A stretch of DNA of 64,000 nucleotides from Leishmania martiniquensis (GCF_017916325.1 NC_090167.1:600501-664500), one strand, 5' to 3'; shown: positions 43,883-54,820, numbered from the stretch's first letter. Numbers and translations: made by a program. The notes: generated from the sequence alone by a model not told the origin.

Positions 43883-43908
43883 CTGGGAACCAGAAAAAAA
43901 ACACAAAG
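43883..43908 (-). promoter_or_regulatory. Likely trans-splice acceptor of the FUSC-like gene
   Basis: The transcribed strand reads TGTGTTTTTTTTCTGGTTCC followed by CAG, ending at 43883. It leaves a 34-base leader and excludes the upstream in-frame ATG at 43947. Confidence 0.65.
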
Positions 43909-44429
43909 CACGAGCAGATAAAGATGAGATCGGGGTAGAGGGTCCATTTAATGGCGGCGTTCGTCCCACGAAAGATTCGGAGGCATTGCAGACAACCGTA
44001 ACCATAGGGGGAAAAAAAAGAAACGTCTGTGAACGCGCAGGTGCACAGAGCAACGAAAAAAAAAACAGGGCCAACCTATGCCGTCCGAACACATTCTCCG
44101 AGAGACATGCGGATAAGTGGAGCGCAGCGGACCGATGTGCGGTAGATGCTCCCATTTGATGGCTACCACTGAAGTAAGCACGCCCAACCTTCAAAAATAT
44201 GCCGCGGGTTCATTTTTTTTTCTTCATGCCTTATCCTCTCTCTCTGTGTATATGCCTTTACTCTCGCATCGCCCCACATGAAGTCGCACTCACAGGACCA
44301 GTCGTGGCGCCGTCTTGGTTAGGGTGAAGCACTGCCACACATGAATCAGAGCACCGTATTTACACGGTCATCTGAGCACGGCCTCTGCTTCGTACTCGAT
44401 CCACTCCATTAATTCGAAAGTTGAGACGC

Positions 44430-45090
44430 ATCAACGCGGGTCAGTTCCTCGTATCCCTGACAGCGACGAGCCGCCTCCGGGTGCGGCCAGGCCACGTGTC
44501 CATGACATCTGAGGTGGCAGGGTAGATCTGTCGCTATTCACGCCATTGCTCAGGTGGTGGGTGGCGCTGCATCGGAGTGAACTGCCCCAGTACGCGCCAT
44601 CGAGCCATTTGCGGGGTAGGGTGAAATTGGCGGGGGAGGGGGGATTCTCCGCGTGACTTTGACAGGTCCTCGCCCTCTCCACACAGAGGTTCGTGTCATG
44701 GGGAGAAACCTAAGCCGCTGCGAGGGGGATTGCGCCGCCTGGCGACCGGCGTGATGGGCACGGCGGTGAGGCGGCCTGCGAAAACGGGTGAATGGTTCGG
44801 GCTCGGGTGCGCACAGGCGGTATGCTGATGACTGAGCGGGCCGGTCGCTGTAATAAGTCTGTGCTGTTGCTTGCTGCCACACCATGTTGGCTCTGGCAAG
44901 GTGGGACGGAGGGAAGTCGGAACTGCGCAGCACGGCAGAGTTTAAACATCAGTAGCCGACAATATCGTGACCATCTCGGTGAGCGCCTCCCTCCTTTCCT
45001 TGCCCATGAGACCAAGGTGTACTTTCTGGATACCCACATCTATAAATATATCTCAGACTTGATGGCTAGTGTGCCTGAGGGTGCCATCGT
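44430..45090. mobile_element. Probable SIDER2-type degenerate retroposon
   Basis: The stretch is of mixed complexity, without the microsatellites of its flanks. It contains blocks I associate with Leishmania SIDER2 elements: ACTGCCCCAGTACGCGCC, then GCCATTTGCGGG, then CCCTCTCCACACAGAGG with GTGTCATGGGGAGA about 20 bases on. The order and spacing match my memory of the consensus but could not be checked. SIDERs are truncated, non-coding relatives of ingi/L1Tc-type retroposons that sit in 3' UTRs and can lower mRNA stability or translation. Here it would lie in the 3' UTR of the PIP-box gene. Strand and ends are uncertain. Confidence 0.5.
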
Positions 45091-45372
45091 TGGCACAGTG
45101 GATCTATGACAGTATGCGTGGAGGCCATTTTACCCACGCATGTTGTGCAGTCGAGCTCCTTCAAAAACTGCGAGGCGCGTCACCTGCACACGAGCGCACC
45201 CGCAGGTCAGGCGACATTCATCTTTCGCGGAACACAGTAGCACGCACAGATGAGGTGCTGATGACTCCCTCATTGCATGCAGGTGCCATGCAGAGATCCT
45301 TCTCGGACTGAGCCGCGAGCCGGTTCTCTTATCTGAACACACTTGCCGTTCTTCTCATCGCCATCGACGTCT

Positions 45373-46140
45373 TCAGCGCTTGCACGCCATCTTGGCAAAG
45401 AAGTCGGACAACTTCATCTGCAGCTTGGGCGACTCCTTCACCTCCGGAGAAGCTACGGGCTCTCCGGCAGTCTCCTCACGCGCCGAGGAAGAAGCCGAAG
45501 GACGACGTGCCGGTGGCGAGGCAGAGGGTGACCCGGTCTGATGCTCGGGCGAGGTAGAGATGACTAACTGCGAGGAGCGCTCCTGGGGGGTCAGCAGCAT
45601 GGTATCTAACGAGGTCGCCGAAGGATGCTCCTCTTGCAGCGAGCCGAAGGAGAATGAGCGTGCGGCAGAGACAATCTTCGGCTGTGTACTGGTGCTATGA
45701 GTACTGCCATCGCAACCCTGAACTAACGATGCCTTCAGTACTTCAGGCTTTCGCGCAATGGCTTTACCAAAGGCGGCATCTGCCGAACGCTTCAGGCCGA
45801 CAGCACGGTCATCGCTGAGGAGAGCAACTCTGGTCTTTCCAAAGAGTAGTGCATCCATTTTTTTCATCCCATCACCACCCTTGCTGGGCAGCATGACGGT
45901 CAAGCTTGCAGAAACAAACGAGCATTCACGGTCGCGAGGGGCCGCTGCAGTCGACGGCATGCTTGATTGCGCTGTGCTTGTTGTTGTTGTCGCGCTGGCC
46001 GACCTCGACTCGTGTGCCCTTCCTTTACTGTCCATGCCCAGAGCTTCGGGTGCTGGCATCCCTGACAGCCTCTGAGGGGGTTCTATCGAGGTGGTTGCCG
46101 TCGCGGTACACACCTCATCGTCGTCAAGCAAAAGTGCCAT
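45373..46140 (-). CDS. Disordered protein with a C-terminal PIP box (putative PCNA partner)
   Basis: This 255-aa protein is mostly Ser/Thr/Pro/Ala-rich and looks disordered. Its last residues contain QMKLSDFF (241-248), an exact PCNA-interacting peptide (Q-x-x-L-x-x-F-F), followed by the basic AKMACKR. A C-terminal PIP box is typical of replication and repair factors such as the POLD3/Cdc27 subunit of DNA polymerase delta. One ordered block beginning MKKMDALLFGKTRVALLSDD (about residues 95-140) may be a second conserved motif. I cannot assign it to a named factor; a replication- or repair-linked role is inferred from the PIP box. The start is the ATG at 46138-46140; two upstream codons begin at GTG. 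Confidence 0.72.
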   Translation of the reverse strand: MALLLDDDEVCTATATTSIEPPQRLSGMPAPEALGMDSKGRAHESRSASATTTTSTAQSSMPSTAAAPRDRECSFVSASLTVMLPSKGGDGMKKMDALLFGKTRVALLSDDRAVGLKRSADAAFGKAIARKPEVLKASLVQGCDGSTHSTSTQPKIVSAARSFSFGSLQEEHPSATSLDTMLLTPQERSSQLVISTSPEHQTGSPSASPPARRPSASSSAREETAGEPVASPEVKESPKLQMKLSDFFAKMACKR

Positions 46141-47197
46141 GGCCACGAGGGAAAAAGAAAAGGGCTGCTAATGTGCACGCCGATTCGAAAGCTTCACGAT
46201 AATCTATGCTGCCCCGGTCGACGTTATGAAGCCACAGCAGTTGGAGAAGGGGCCGTAACAAAGCGCGGGCAAACAAAAGCAGGGACGGCAGCCGAACAGC
46301 AGTACTGCCAAAGTCAACCTCCGTCGCCGAGGAGGCGCACAAGGAGACGAAGGGGTGGGGATGTCAGTCAGTGCATGGGCAAGAAGAGGTCGGTCCACAA
46401 GATGCGTGCGCAGGTGTAGCCGAGACGGTTGCTCGCGGGCACCTACGCCTCTCCTACACAGATGCGAGGCGCAGCAGCAGAAGTGTGATTTGTCTTCATC
46501 ATGCGTCTCTCTGCATACGGCTCCTATCATAGAAGATTACAGGCCTCCGTTGATGTAACCTGAACGCAGCGCCACTGCATAGGGCACCTTCCTCTCTGTG
46601 CGTGCGTGATTGCGTCCTGCTAGCTCGCCACAGCACGAAGAGGGGTCAAGGCGCTCCAGGGACACCAACGACGACGGGGAACGCATACGACTCCTTGATC
46701 ACTTCTCTGCGGCAGAGCCTCTCGAGGCTGCACAAACGCAGGGTGGGGGTGAGGGGGGGAATAAAAGAGAGCAAGGCAAATCAGGCCTTTCTGCGTCTGC
46801 AGGGTTGTGGTGATGTGGCAGAGCTCGTGAAGAGGATCTAGAGGGGGGAAAACCGAGAAGACCGATCATACACCACAATGATCGATGCTGTCGTGCGATG
46901 AAGTCTAAGTATGAGCCCAACGAAAAAAAGCAGGAGCCTAGACACACACACCTCCACGGATACGGGTAGAAAACGCCTACTCCAGCACACGTAGAGCCAA
47001 TGTGCGTGCGATCGCTCGTGTGCATGCCGGTGTGAGGGGTGCGCGTGCCTGCCCGTGAAGGAGGAATTCAACATAAAGGCAATGCAAGAGCATACAAAAG
47101 AGACGTATTTGGTCCTTCCCGCAGTCCTCTGCCCATCACCAAATCACGAAGAGAGGCAGAGAAAGCGAGAGAGGGTCGAGTAGTGACGCCAACGTCG
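46141..47197. other. Intercistronic region without a supported gene
   Basis: A C/T-rich tract lies directly against the start of the PIP-box gene on the transcribed strand (46144-46170). The rest shows no repeat or domain that I recognise. Confidence 0.5.
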
Positions 47198-47863
47198 TTA
47201 CGAAACATCAGGTGAGCCTGCAATGGGAGCGAATCCAGTAAACTCGGGTGGGGTGCTAAACAAGAAGCTCTCTTTGTTGGCTTTGCGCACATCCGAGTCA
47301 ACGGCGCCGGTGGAGGCATTACCGGCGGTGGCGGCGCTGCTGAGGCAGGCGCTGGCACCGCCTTTCAAAGTATGCGTCTGCTGTGACGACGGCGTCGACT
47401 GTAATGCGATAGATAGTGCCTGACGGGCGGCGTCGACGGCTTGCTGCTGAGCGAGCTGCTTGCTTGTTTCAATGAGAGAGGCGGTCCACTTACCACACAC
47501 GTCGGACTGCACCGGCTCCTCAGCATTGGCGGTGACGGTGTCCGCAATAACGGCCTGCTCGTCGGCGGCGCACCGGAACTCCATTCCGGATGTGAGCCGC
47601 AGAGGGTCCACCAGCACGGTGTACTGCTTTTTCGCGTTCTTGTTGAGCCTCGCCACGACACGGCGAATCTCGCTCTTGTATAGAGCGAGGAATTCATCAG
47701 ACCTGTCAGGCTGCAGCGCGAGCTCCGCCAGTTCCGGCGCGACTAAGTACGTGGTCTGCAATGCGTGGTTGATGCGACTCAGGTGGTGGCGCAATTGCGC
47801 CGCCTCACGCGGAAGGCCACGGATTTCCTTGAAGGCATCGACATCTTTTCGGTAGCCTGACAT
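47198..47863 (-). CDS. Conserved-looking hypothetical protein, 221 aa
   Basis: I do not recognise this protein. Residues 1-90 are predicted helical and well mixed (MSGYRKDVDAFKEIRGLPRE, HLSRINHALQTTYLV, FLALYKSEIRRVVARLNKNA), suggesting a small helical domain or coiled coil. VTANAEEPVQSD and KWTASLIETSKQLAQQQAVD continue the helical pattern. The last 70 residues are Ser/Ala/Thr-rich and likely disordered. No membrane span, targeting signal or catalytic motif is visible. The ATG at 47861-47863 is the first in frame; a longer frame starts with TTG. A (CT)n tract lies 65-80 bases upstream on the transcribed strand. Confidence 0.75.
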   Translation of the reverse strand: MSGYRKDVDAFKEIRGLPREAAQLRHHLSRINHALQTTYLVAPELAELALQPDRSDEFLALYKSEIRRVVARLNKNAKKQYTVLVDPLRLTSGMEFRCAADEQAVIADTVTANAEEPVQSDVCGKWTASLIETSKQLAQQQAVDAARQALSIALQSTPSSQQTHTLKGGASACLSSAATAGNASTGAVDSDVRKANKESFLFSTPPEFTGFAPIAGSPDVS

Positions 47864-48971
47864 GACCAAGGGTGGCGCGCGCGCCGGACGTCACGCGGAT
47901 GCGATTTGATCAGGCACAGACAGACAGGCAGCGAGAGAGAGAGAGAGATTTCCCGCTGATGGTTCGCGACTCAAGAATGTGGAGAGGACGTCAGGGCGCC
48001 AGAAAGAGACGGATGACCTCACCACGGCCTTGCGGGTCATATCATCCGTCACGATAGTCAGCGCAGAAACAGATGCGACCGCGAAAGAAGAGAAAGCAGC
48101 AAAGATGAAGGTGTGCGTAAGGAAAGCGGAGTACGAGCCGCAGGAGTCGCGAAGCCTCCCGCCCCTCCCCCCTCCCTCCCCCAACGATTGAATAGACCGC
48201 ACTGGCAACCTATCACGATTCGATCCAAAGACAGGAAGACGGACGCCAACAAGGATGAGCGCCATCAGCGCACGCCTACGTGCCAGCACAAAAGAGTCCT
48301 TCTGCGTTTCAGCAGCTCCAAACACATTCGATACCCAAGAGGTGCCCCACTGCAGAAAGGAGCAAGGCCCAGGGGAACAGGACGTGGCTGCTTCCCTTAC
48401 AGGTAGGCGCCCACGTCGAAGGGCGTGCGGGTGTAATGTTGAAAGCCAAACAGCCGCGGCATCGCACTCTCTCCCTCTCTCTTGAGGCGTAAGGGGGCCA
48501 ACGTGATGCAACGGTCATCGAATAGACAATAAAAAAAACTTCCTCATGCCGTCGCCACCTCCCCCGTTTCTTTACTTTTTGTTCTTTTTTTCGCCTAGAC
48601 GGCGCAACACCACAGGGCAAAGCGAAGCGATCGGTGATGTTGGTGAAGACACCTCACAGGAGAAAACCACAGCCCTGAAGACCTCAGACAGCGTTGAAGG
48701 TGATCCGGCAGACACCCGCACACATACACAGAGACACCGAAATAAAGACCAAGCTTTAGCCCTCATTTCGCTCCTGGCTCGTCACAGCACCTCCATCTTC
48801 AACTCCTGCTAGCAGAGAAAAAATGGCGTGAGAGAAGCAGTGTGTCATAGAAGGGCGCAGTCACACTCCAAAAAGAAAAAGGGTGACAAAAATGCGAGCC
48901 AAGCAAGACGCAGCGGCATTACCAAAAGAAACGGGATTCACACGCGTCACGTACGTCTCTCGCTCCCTTTC

Positions 48972-49012
48972 TGTTTGTGTGCGTTTGTGTGTGTATGTGT
49001 GTGTGTGTGTGC
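48972..49012. repeat. (TG)n microsatellite
   Basis: Imperfect TG repeat with interruptions, inside the spacer between the B55 and 221-aa genes. Confidence 0.9.
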
Positions 49013-49814
49013 CGAGCCATCTGCGCCTCTGCGAACGAGTGTGTGCATTTCGGTGCAGAAGCGTTCCCCTACCGATAGCCTCGTTCGCTTCTGGCGCTGA
49101 CGTCTTCCTCAGACGTACCGCCGTTCGTAGTCTCCCCCATACCACAGCTCTCGACTTCTGCAGAGCCCTATCCCAAGCATGCCACCTTGTACGTCACAGA
49201 TGCTCACCCACTTCTTTGATGACGGTGCGCCGGCTGACGGCTGCCCTTCTCAGGTGTAACTAACTAAAAAAAAACTAAAAACCAAAGAAGGGCATGTACA
49301 GAGAGAAAGAGAAAGAGGGGAGGGCGACAGAGGGGGAGTGGAACAACGCCTAGGAAAGCTGCGTGTGGAGCGCACACACACATACAAGAAAAAGACACAG
49401 ACACCCTCACAGGCTCCGATATACACATGAGCACTCTCTTACAGCCCCCTCACAAGTGCACACACACGCACGCGTACACATCACATCAGATTAAAGTCGA
49501 AGAGGCGGAACAGTGTGGGCAACGACGGGGACAAGACGGAGGCAAAGGCAAGAAAAAGAGGGGAGGCCGATGGCAGGCTACCCAGCACGCAGGTGTGTGA
49601 GAATCAGCGGAGAGATGGAAGAAACAGCCCCACATGCAGGCACGGCTGCATAGCAACCCACTCCCCCTTTCCCCTCACCGCCCCCCTCCCCCCAAAAAAG
49701 AGAGGGACGGAAAACAGGTAACTGCGCGCCTACATGTGCTTTCAGTACGGTCTGTGAGAGTGCTCTGTAGGTGTGAAAGGGTGTGGAGGCGCATCTCGCA
49801 CGCGTAGGTGGGAA

Positions 49815-49834
49815 TGTGTGTGTGTGTGTGTGTG
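49815..49834. repeat. (TG)n microsatellite
   Basis: About ten TG units followed by a G-run, 270 bases beyond the stop of the B55 gene in the direction of transcription. Confidence 0.9.
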
Positions 49835-50099
49835 AGGGGGGGGTCCCTTGAGCGCGTGTATGATACAATGAAGCCACCAGTGCCACCGTATGCGTGTCAG
49901 CCGTGCACCGCGGCGCACTCAGCATTCACTTCCCGTGTCAAAGAGAGGCGCAGCGTATGAGGCGCCGCAGACGGACAGCAAGCACTACTGCACAAGGACA
50001 CGCGTGTCGCGTACCGATGCTGACCGCATTCTCCTGCTCCGCACCAAGTCCAAGTGACCCCATTTGTCCTCTCGTCCGGCAAAAGATCCATAGAATACG

Positions 50100-52775
50100 T
50101 CACTGCAGGTCGCTCTTACGCTCAAAGACGTACACGAGGCGGCCATTCTTGTACGTGTAGCAGAAACGCTCACCAGCTGGCGCGATGGCCGCCGTTAGTA
50201 CCTTGTTCGTGAACGGCTCCGGTATCACCTCCTCTGGAATCCCCATCCCGCCATCGTCCTCATCTAACGTCGGGGACGAAAGTCGGGAAGGGTGCGGCGA
50301 CGTTAGCGTCTGTGACCAGGCGTTGGCAAGCGACATCTCCAGCTCCGCCACCGTCACCACACCACCGGCGGTGGTGTCATCAGGCTCGACAAAGGGGTCT
50401 GCGCGGTAGTGGACGAGCGCGTTTGCCCCGGAGAGTGAGGGATGCAGCGGCTGCCACACGGCGACAGCACCGTCGTAAAGGCCAGTCACCACCGTGCCCG
50501 AGATGTCGTCTACGGCGACGGGGAAGCGATCGAAAATGGAGTCGTTTTCGTAGAGGGAGTCGAGGTACTTGGAGACGTAGTCCATGACAGGTATCATGGC
50601 GCATGGTTGATCGGGCTTGCGCAAATCCCACAGCTTCAGGCTGAGGTAGTCGCGCGTGACGACGTGGTCAGGGCCCAAAAAGGAGGCGCCCGATATGCTG
50701 CAAAGGATCTCGTCGTATGCCTGACAGCAAAAGGGGTTTTGCTGCGTTGTCAGCTGCGAGGAGATGGCGTACTTGCGATTCTCACGCGATGGCGGATCTC
50801 GCAGGTCGCCAATGTTGAGAATGCCGGAGCTGCGCGTGAGCAAGAAGAGCGAGCTGTGTGTTGGGTGAAAAGACGCCGCGGTGACGAGCTCCTCTACCTC
50901 GTCCAGCGCCCCTGATGGTGGTCGAAGGTCCGCAATGCAGGTTGCCTTCGTCGTGTCTGTCGCCTCAAAGCTCCACCAGAATACCTGCAGGTCCTCCACG
51001 CTCATGAACGTCTCCCCGTCAGCCGAGACACTTAGCGCTTGAATGCTGTTGGTCACTGGACCAAATTCTTTGATGGGCAGAATGGCCGGCTGTGGAGGAA
51101 GGCGCGCAAAGTAACGCGAGCCCGCAAAAGTCTTGCTGATGACCTCCTCCATGCCCGGGAAGGCGTTGAAGGGACTGAAGCCCTCACGGCGCACGTGAAA
51201 CAGCTTGATCACGCGCTCGTTCGCTGTGAGGTAGCTGATCATGCTGGGCGAACACCGCGGGCGCACAAAGCAGAGACACTTGACGTACGGCTCCACTGTG
51301 ACGGACGTGAGAGCGTTGATCGACTTCACAAACGCCTTGTGCGAATGCCGCCTGAGTACCTCGCGGCCACGCATGTCATGGGTAATATTCTCGGTCGCGG
51401 CCGAGTCTAGACTGCCGCCGTTAATAGGCGTCGCGGTAGTACCGGTGCCGTCCTCGCTGCTGTACCGAATCGAGCCGCGGGTCCTGGCGCTGCCGTACAT
51501 CTGCATCGCAGAAGACGCGCGGCTTTCTTGGTGGTGGTGCTGCTGCTGCTGCATGAGCGACTTGCTGCGGCGAATGGAGGAGTTGTAGGTGTCCGCGGTG
51601 CTCACCTCAAAGTATTCAATGTGGCCGCTGTAGTCGCCTAAGCACATGCCCAGGACCGGGGCACCACTCATGGGGTCTAGCAGGGTTGTCATCGCCACTA
51701 CACTGACAGATTGCAGTGCGCTGTCTTCGCCGCCTGTTCGAAGCGTCGCCCGAAAGGATTCGTGCAGCATTTCCCCCGAGCTTTCCAGAAAGCCGATATT
51801 TTCGAAGGACGCGTTGAACGCGGCCTCGTCAAAGCACGGGCTCGGACTGTTGCTGTTAGCCCCGTAGCAGTTCGATGAGGTGCTCACCACCGAAGCGGCG
51901 GCAGCAGGTGAAAGATGACTAGGGGATGAGCGAGGATGCGACGTGGACGTCGCGGCGGCGCCGGCTGCGGTGGCGATGTTGCCCTCATCTCCTTCTTCGA
52001 GAACAGTCGGCGAGGACATCGACGCCGTCACCTCTGTGCTTGTGCGAGCGTTGTGCAAGCCGAGGCGCGGCTGCGGAGACGGCTCCTTGAGATCCGTCGG
52101 CCCAGTCGACGATTCGCCGACCGCATTGCTGTCCAACACGGCGACGTGGTCAGGCATCTCAGTTGCATCTCGTGCGTGCGGATCCTCAAGTGGGTAGTGC
52201 AGCTTCTGATAAAACTGAAAGGTTGTCGTCGCGCGGTGCACCGTAGCGTACAAACGCTGCTCGACGGTGTGAATGTGCTCCCGCACACTCTGTAGGGTTC
52301 TGCGCCCACCGTAGATCCCCATACGGTGCGCAGGCCTCCCTGCACGGCTGGCACCGCCGTCGGCGCGCATGGACCGGAGAACAAAACGACTTGCAGTCGA
52401 CGCTGCTATCATCACGGGATTCTGTCTAGCCTTTCCGGGCGTGCGCCTAGGTGACGGTATGGCTGGCTCGTCGTAGCCACCGCGCTCCGGCACCTCGCTT
52501 TCCGCCCGCGAGCTGCGAGCGGACCGGTTTTCGCTTGGCTCATGGGCTGGGCTACGATCAGGTACTTCACTGCCGGCCCTCGAACTACGAAACGAGGCGT
52601 GGGGGTCGCGACGAGTAGCACTAGTAGGAGTCACTGCTATCGAGTCCCGCTGGGGGGCCTCGCTGCCGGCACGAGAGCTCCGCAGCGACCGGATCTGCGC
52701 CTGCTCTCCTGTGGGCATCTCCGGCGATGGGGAGAGCTTTGGGTGCACTTTTTCCACGGCCTTCCGCGGCTCCAT
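50100..52775 (-). CDS. PP2A regulatory subunit B (B55/PR55 family) with long N-terminal extension
   Basis: This 891-aa protein has a B55-type WD40 propeller in its second half. The clearest signatures are ASFHPTHSSLFLLTRSSGIL and GDLRD (about 633-660), VVTRDYLSLKLWDLRKPDQP (705-724), YLDSLYENDSIFDRFPV (737-753) and TGLYDGAVAVW, which track the B55 sequence closely. B55 proteins select substrates for the PP2A catalytic and scaffold subunits. Unlike the usual 450-aa B55, about 345 residues precede the propeller. They contain three copies of an S-x-R-S-S-R-A-x-S-E repeat (30-39, 61-70, 86-95), plus Ser/Ala-rich linkers. A Gln/His-rich loop (about 408-416) and another at 780-845 interrupt the propeller. 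The start is the ATG at 52773-52775, 23 bases after an excellent splice acceptor. Confidence 0.93.
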   Translation of the reverse strand: MEPRKAVEKVHPKLSPSPEMPTGEQAQIRSLRSSRAGSEAPQRDSIAVTPTSATRRDPHASFRSSRAGSEVPDRSPAHEPSENRSARSSRAESEVPERGGYDEPAIPSPRRTPGKARQNPVMIAASTASRFVLRSMRADGGASRAGRPAHRMGIYGGRRTLQSVREHIHTVEQRLYATVHRATTTFQFYQKLHYPLEDPHARDATEMPDHVAVLDSNAVGESSTGPTDLKEPSPQPRLGLHNARTSTEVTASMSSPTVLEEGDEGNIATAAGAAATSTSHPRSSPSHLSPAAAASVVSTSSNCYGANSNSPSPCFDEAAFNASFENIGFLESSGEMLHESFRATLRTGGEDSALQSVSVVAMTTLLDPMSGAPVLGMCLGDYSGHIEYFEVSTADTYNSSIRRSKSLMQQQQHHHQESRASSAMQMYGSARTRGSIRYSSEDGTGTTATPINGGSLDSAATENITHDMRGREVLRRHSHKAFVKSINALTSVTVEPYVKCLCFVRPRCSPSMISYLTANERVIKLFHVRREGFSPFNAFPGMEEVISKTFAGSRYFARLPPQPAILPIKEFGPVTNSIQALSVSADGETFMSVEDLQVFWWSFEATDTTKATCIADLRPPSGALDEVEELVTAASFHPTHSSLFLLTRSSGILNIGDLRDPPSRENRKYAISSQLTTQQNPFCCQAYDEILCSISGASFLGPDHVVTRDYLSLKLWDLRKPDQPCAMIPVMDYVSKYLDSLYENDSIFDRFPVAVDDISGTVVTGLYDGAVAVWQPLHPSLSGANALVHYRADPFVEPDDTTAGGVVTVAELEMSLANAWSQTLTSPHPSRLSSPTLDEDDGGMGIPEEVIPEPFTNKVLTAAIAPAGERFCYTYKNGRLVYVFERKSDLQ

Positions 52776-54820
52776 GTTTTCTGCTTGCCTTTTCGTAACT
52801 GCAAGAGAAAAGGGAGACGTTTTGGTCAGGTCTACGCCAGAGGTGAGAGGGCGTAGTGCGGGTAGCGACCAATGGCTCTCAGCACCACCTCGTTCGAGGG
52901 CTTTGAGCGGTGCAAGTAGTGCGGGGGGAGGGGGCAGCGCGAGGAGACCCGAGGCAAACAGGGATGATGTGAAGGAGGGAAGCGGGCGAGGACAACAAGG
53001 AGCTCTGACAGAGACAACAAGACGACGCGCCGCATGCACACACCGAGGTGTCGACAGCGAGACGAGAGCGGTGGGAAGGGAAGGGTGGCAGGGGGTTGGG
53101 TGGGAGGTGGTCCCAATGAGACCGAAGAGATGAAGGGTAAGTGTGCAAAAATGTATGTTCCTAGGCGCTTGCGTCTCTGCGCTTGTGCTTTGATTCGCGC
53201 GTGGGCAAAACAAGCAAAGAAAAAGGTGTACAGGGTGTAGAGAGGGAAGAAAAGGGGAGGAGCGTGAGAGGAAGCGTGCACAACGCCTTCGTCCAGAGTG
53301 GCTACGCACACCAGAGCAGAGCGCACTCGTCAACACGCGTGCTGGTGCGGTGCCGGGCATGCGCACATGAAAACAACGGCAGCAAGGGCCGACAGCACCG
53401 CGTGTTGGTGAAAGGGAAAGCAGATATGATAGTGGAAGGGCGAAGGACAAGAGGGACCCGATAGCACGAAGACAAGAGGCGAGAGGAGCAGCAGCTTCGT
53501 CAAGGAGGTACACGCTCACACTCAGTGATATGCCTCACCCACGCTCTGCCCATCTGCATCCAAAGCGCTCACATGCACAATATAAGCACCGGCCACGCTC
53601 CAATGCGCCGTGTGCCCCTCCTCCTGGTGAGCAGCAAAAGAAGATGTACGTCAGTTCCAACTTCCAAGGATGCGTCGCTCAGGCAAAGGCGCGCACCCCA
53701 GCAGAGACAGAGAGCCGTCTCTGTCTTCTTGATCCGCAAAACAGGTGGGAGAAGAGCAGATATTCTTCTCTTATCCGGTCCAAAATGGATTCCTCTGACA
53801 GCAAGATGATTGAGCAAACGTACGCGCATGCGACCAGGGCGCGCTCACCTCCGTTGCACCACCAGGTGCCTTTACCTGGCCATTCCGATCGACCCGTCTC
53901 GCCGCTGAATTGCTTCATGCGTCGCAATGCTCTCTGCGGGACCTCCGAAGTATTTTTTTCGCTCGTTGAAGAGGTGCAGCGCCATCGGAGCCGGCAGGAC
54001 CTGGAAAGACGGCTCACCTGAGCCCATGCGGGTCGCTCTCATGGCGCTCCTCGAGGTCGGCAGCGCTCGCGGCGGCAGCATAGCTGCGGTATCGGACACC
54101 AACGAAAAAAGAGGTCGCAGAATCGGTATCCATCGAGGCAAAAAACGAGACGAGGTGGACGCTCGCCGCAGGCGATTGTAAGGGCGTCGCAGAGCTCACC
54201 GCATACAACGAGAGAGAGAGCACGCGCCAGAGATGCGCGCCGCACGTGTTTCCTTCGATACGCACTTCTGCACTGGGCCCGCTTCTCTTGTCACAACCGC
54301 AAAAAAAAAAACATATCCAACAAGCGGCGCGGCTGCACAATTTGTCCATGAAGAGGTCAGCCGATTCACAACAAAGGTGGCAGCAAGAGGCAGGGCGCGA
54401 TGTGAGCTCTCCATCTATGATCCCCATACACAGCGGCAGACAGGAATGCGAGAGCACCTATGAGCCACAGCACACGGCAAAGCACAAAGAGAGAGAGACT
54501 AACGGAAGGGGATGCAGTGGGCCGCGTAGAGCCCATCTGCTACATACACATTACAAAGGTAGGGCGCCGTGTCCTTCTCAAGTGCTCTGACAAATTCTTC
54601 CCCAGCCGCCTGCCTCTGCTCACATGGCGACTTTAACGGCCACCCATATTGCCTCCTCATAGAGCACGCGCGATGCTGCACAGACTTGGCGCAAGGAAGC
54701 ATTGACAGTGTGCACACAAGCATAGGGCGGAAGAGGGGTGGGTGGGGCAGAAAAAACGCTGCATGGGATCCGCTGTGGTAACCGCTTTTTACGTCGCTCC
54801 TCTGGAGAGAGAGCCGCGAC
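52776..54820. other. 2.0-kb spacer without a supported gene
   Basis: Beyond the B55 splice acceptor the DNA is low in complexity, with many C/T-rich stretches on the transcribed strand (52920-53110). It would hold the 3' UTR of the TFxP-repeat gene. Open frames on both strands lack domains. Confidence 0.55.
52799..52819 (-). promoter_or_regulatory. Likely trans-splice acceptor of the B55 gene
   Basis: The transcribed strand reads CGTCTCCCTTTTCTCTTGCA then G at 52799. It places the mRNA 5' end 23 bases before the ATG at 52775 and makes the longer in-frame extension to 53519 untranslated. Confidence 0.7.

Larger units (their letters stand above)
43849..45372. other. Spacer with a probable SIDER element
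   Basis: This is the 3' UTR of the PIP-box gene plus the leader of the FUSC-like gene. About 650 bases (44430-45090) look like a degenerate retroposon and are listed separately. A T-run at 44212-44222 and a (CT)n stretch follow the retroposon in the direction of transcription. Confidence 0.6.
47864..50099. other. 2.2-kb spacer without a supported gene
   Basis: It holds (TG)n repeats at 48972-49012 and 49815-49834, CA-rich runs near 49373-49385 and 49457-49474, and pyrimidine tracts. No open frame looks coding. Confidence 0.55.

Noticed and set aside
43849..43947. Apparent signal peptide at the N-terminus of the FUSC-like protein when the frame is extended to 43947
   Set aside because: The hydrophobic stretch is the translation of the pyrimidine tract of a strong splice acceptor ending at 43883, so it would not be in the mRNA.
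52776..53519. A 248-residue N-terminal extension of the B55 subunit
   Set aside because: A near-perfect trans-splice acceptor at 52799 lies inside it, and the extension has Cys/Ser/Leu/Pro-rich UTR composition.
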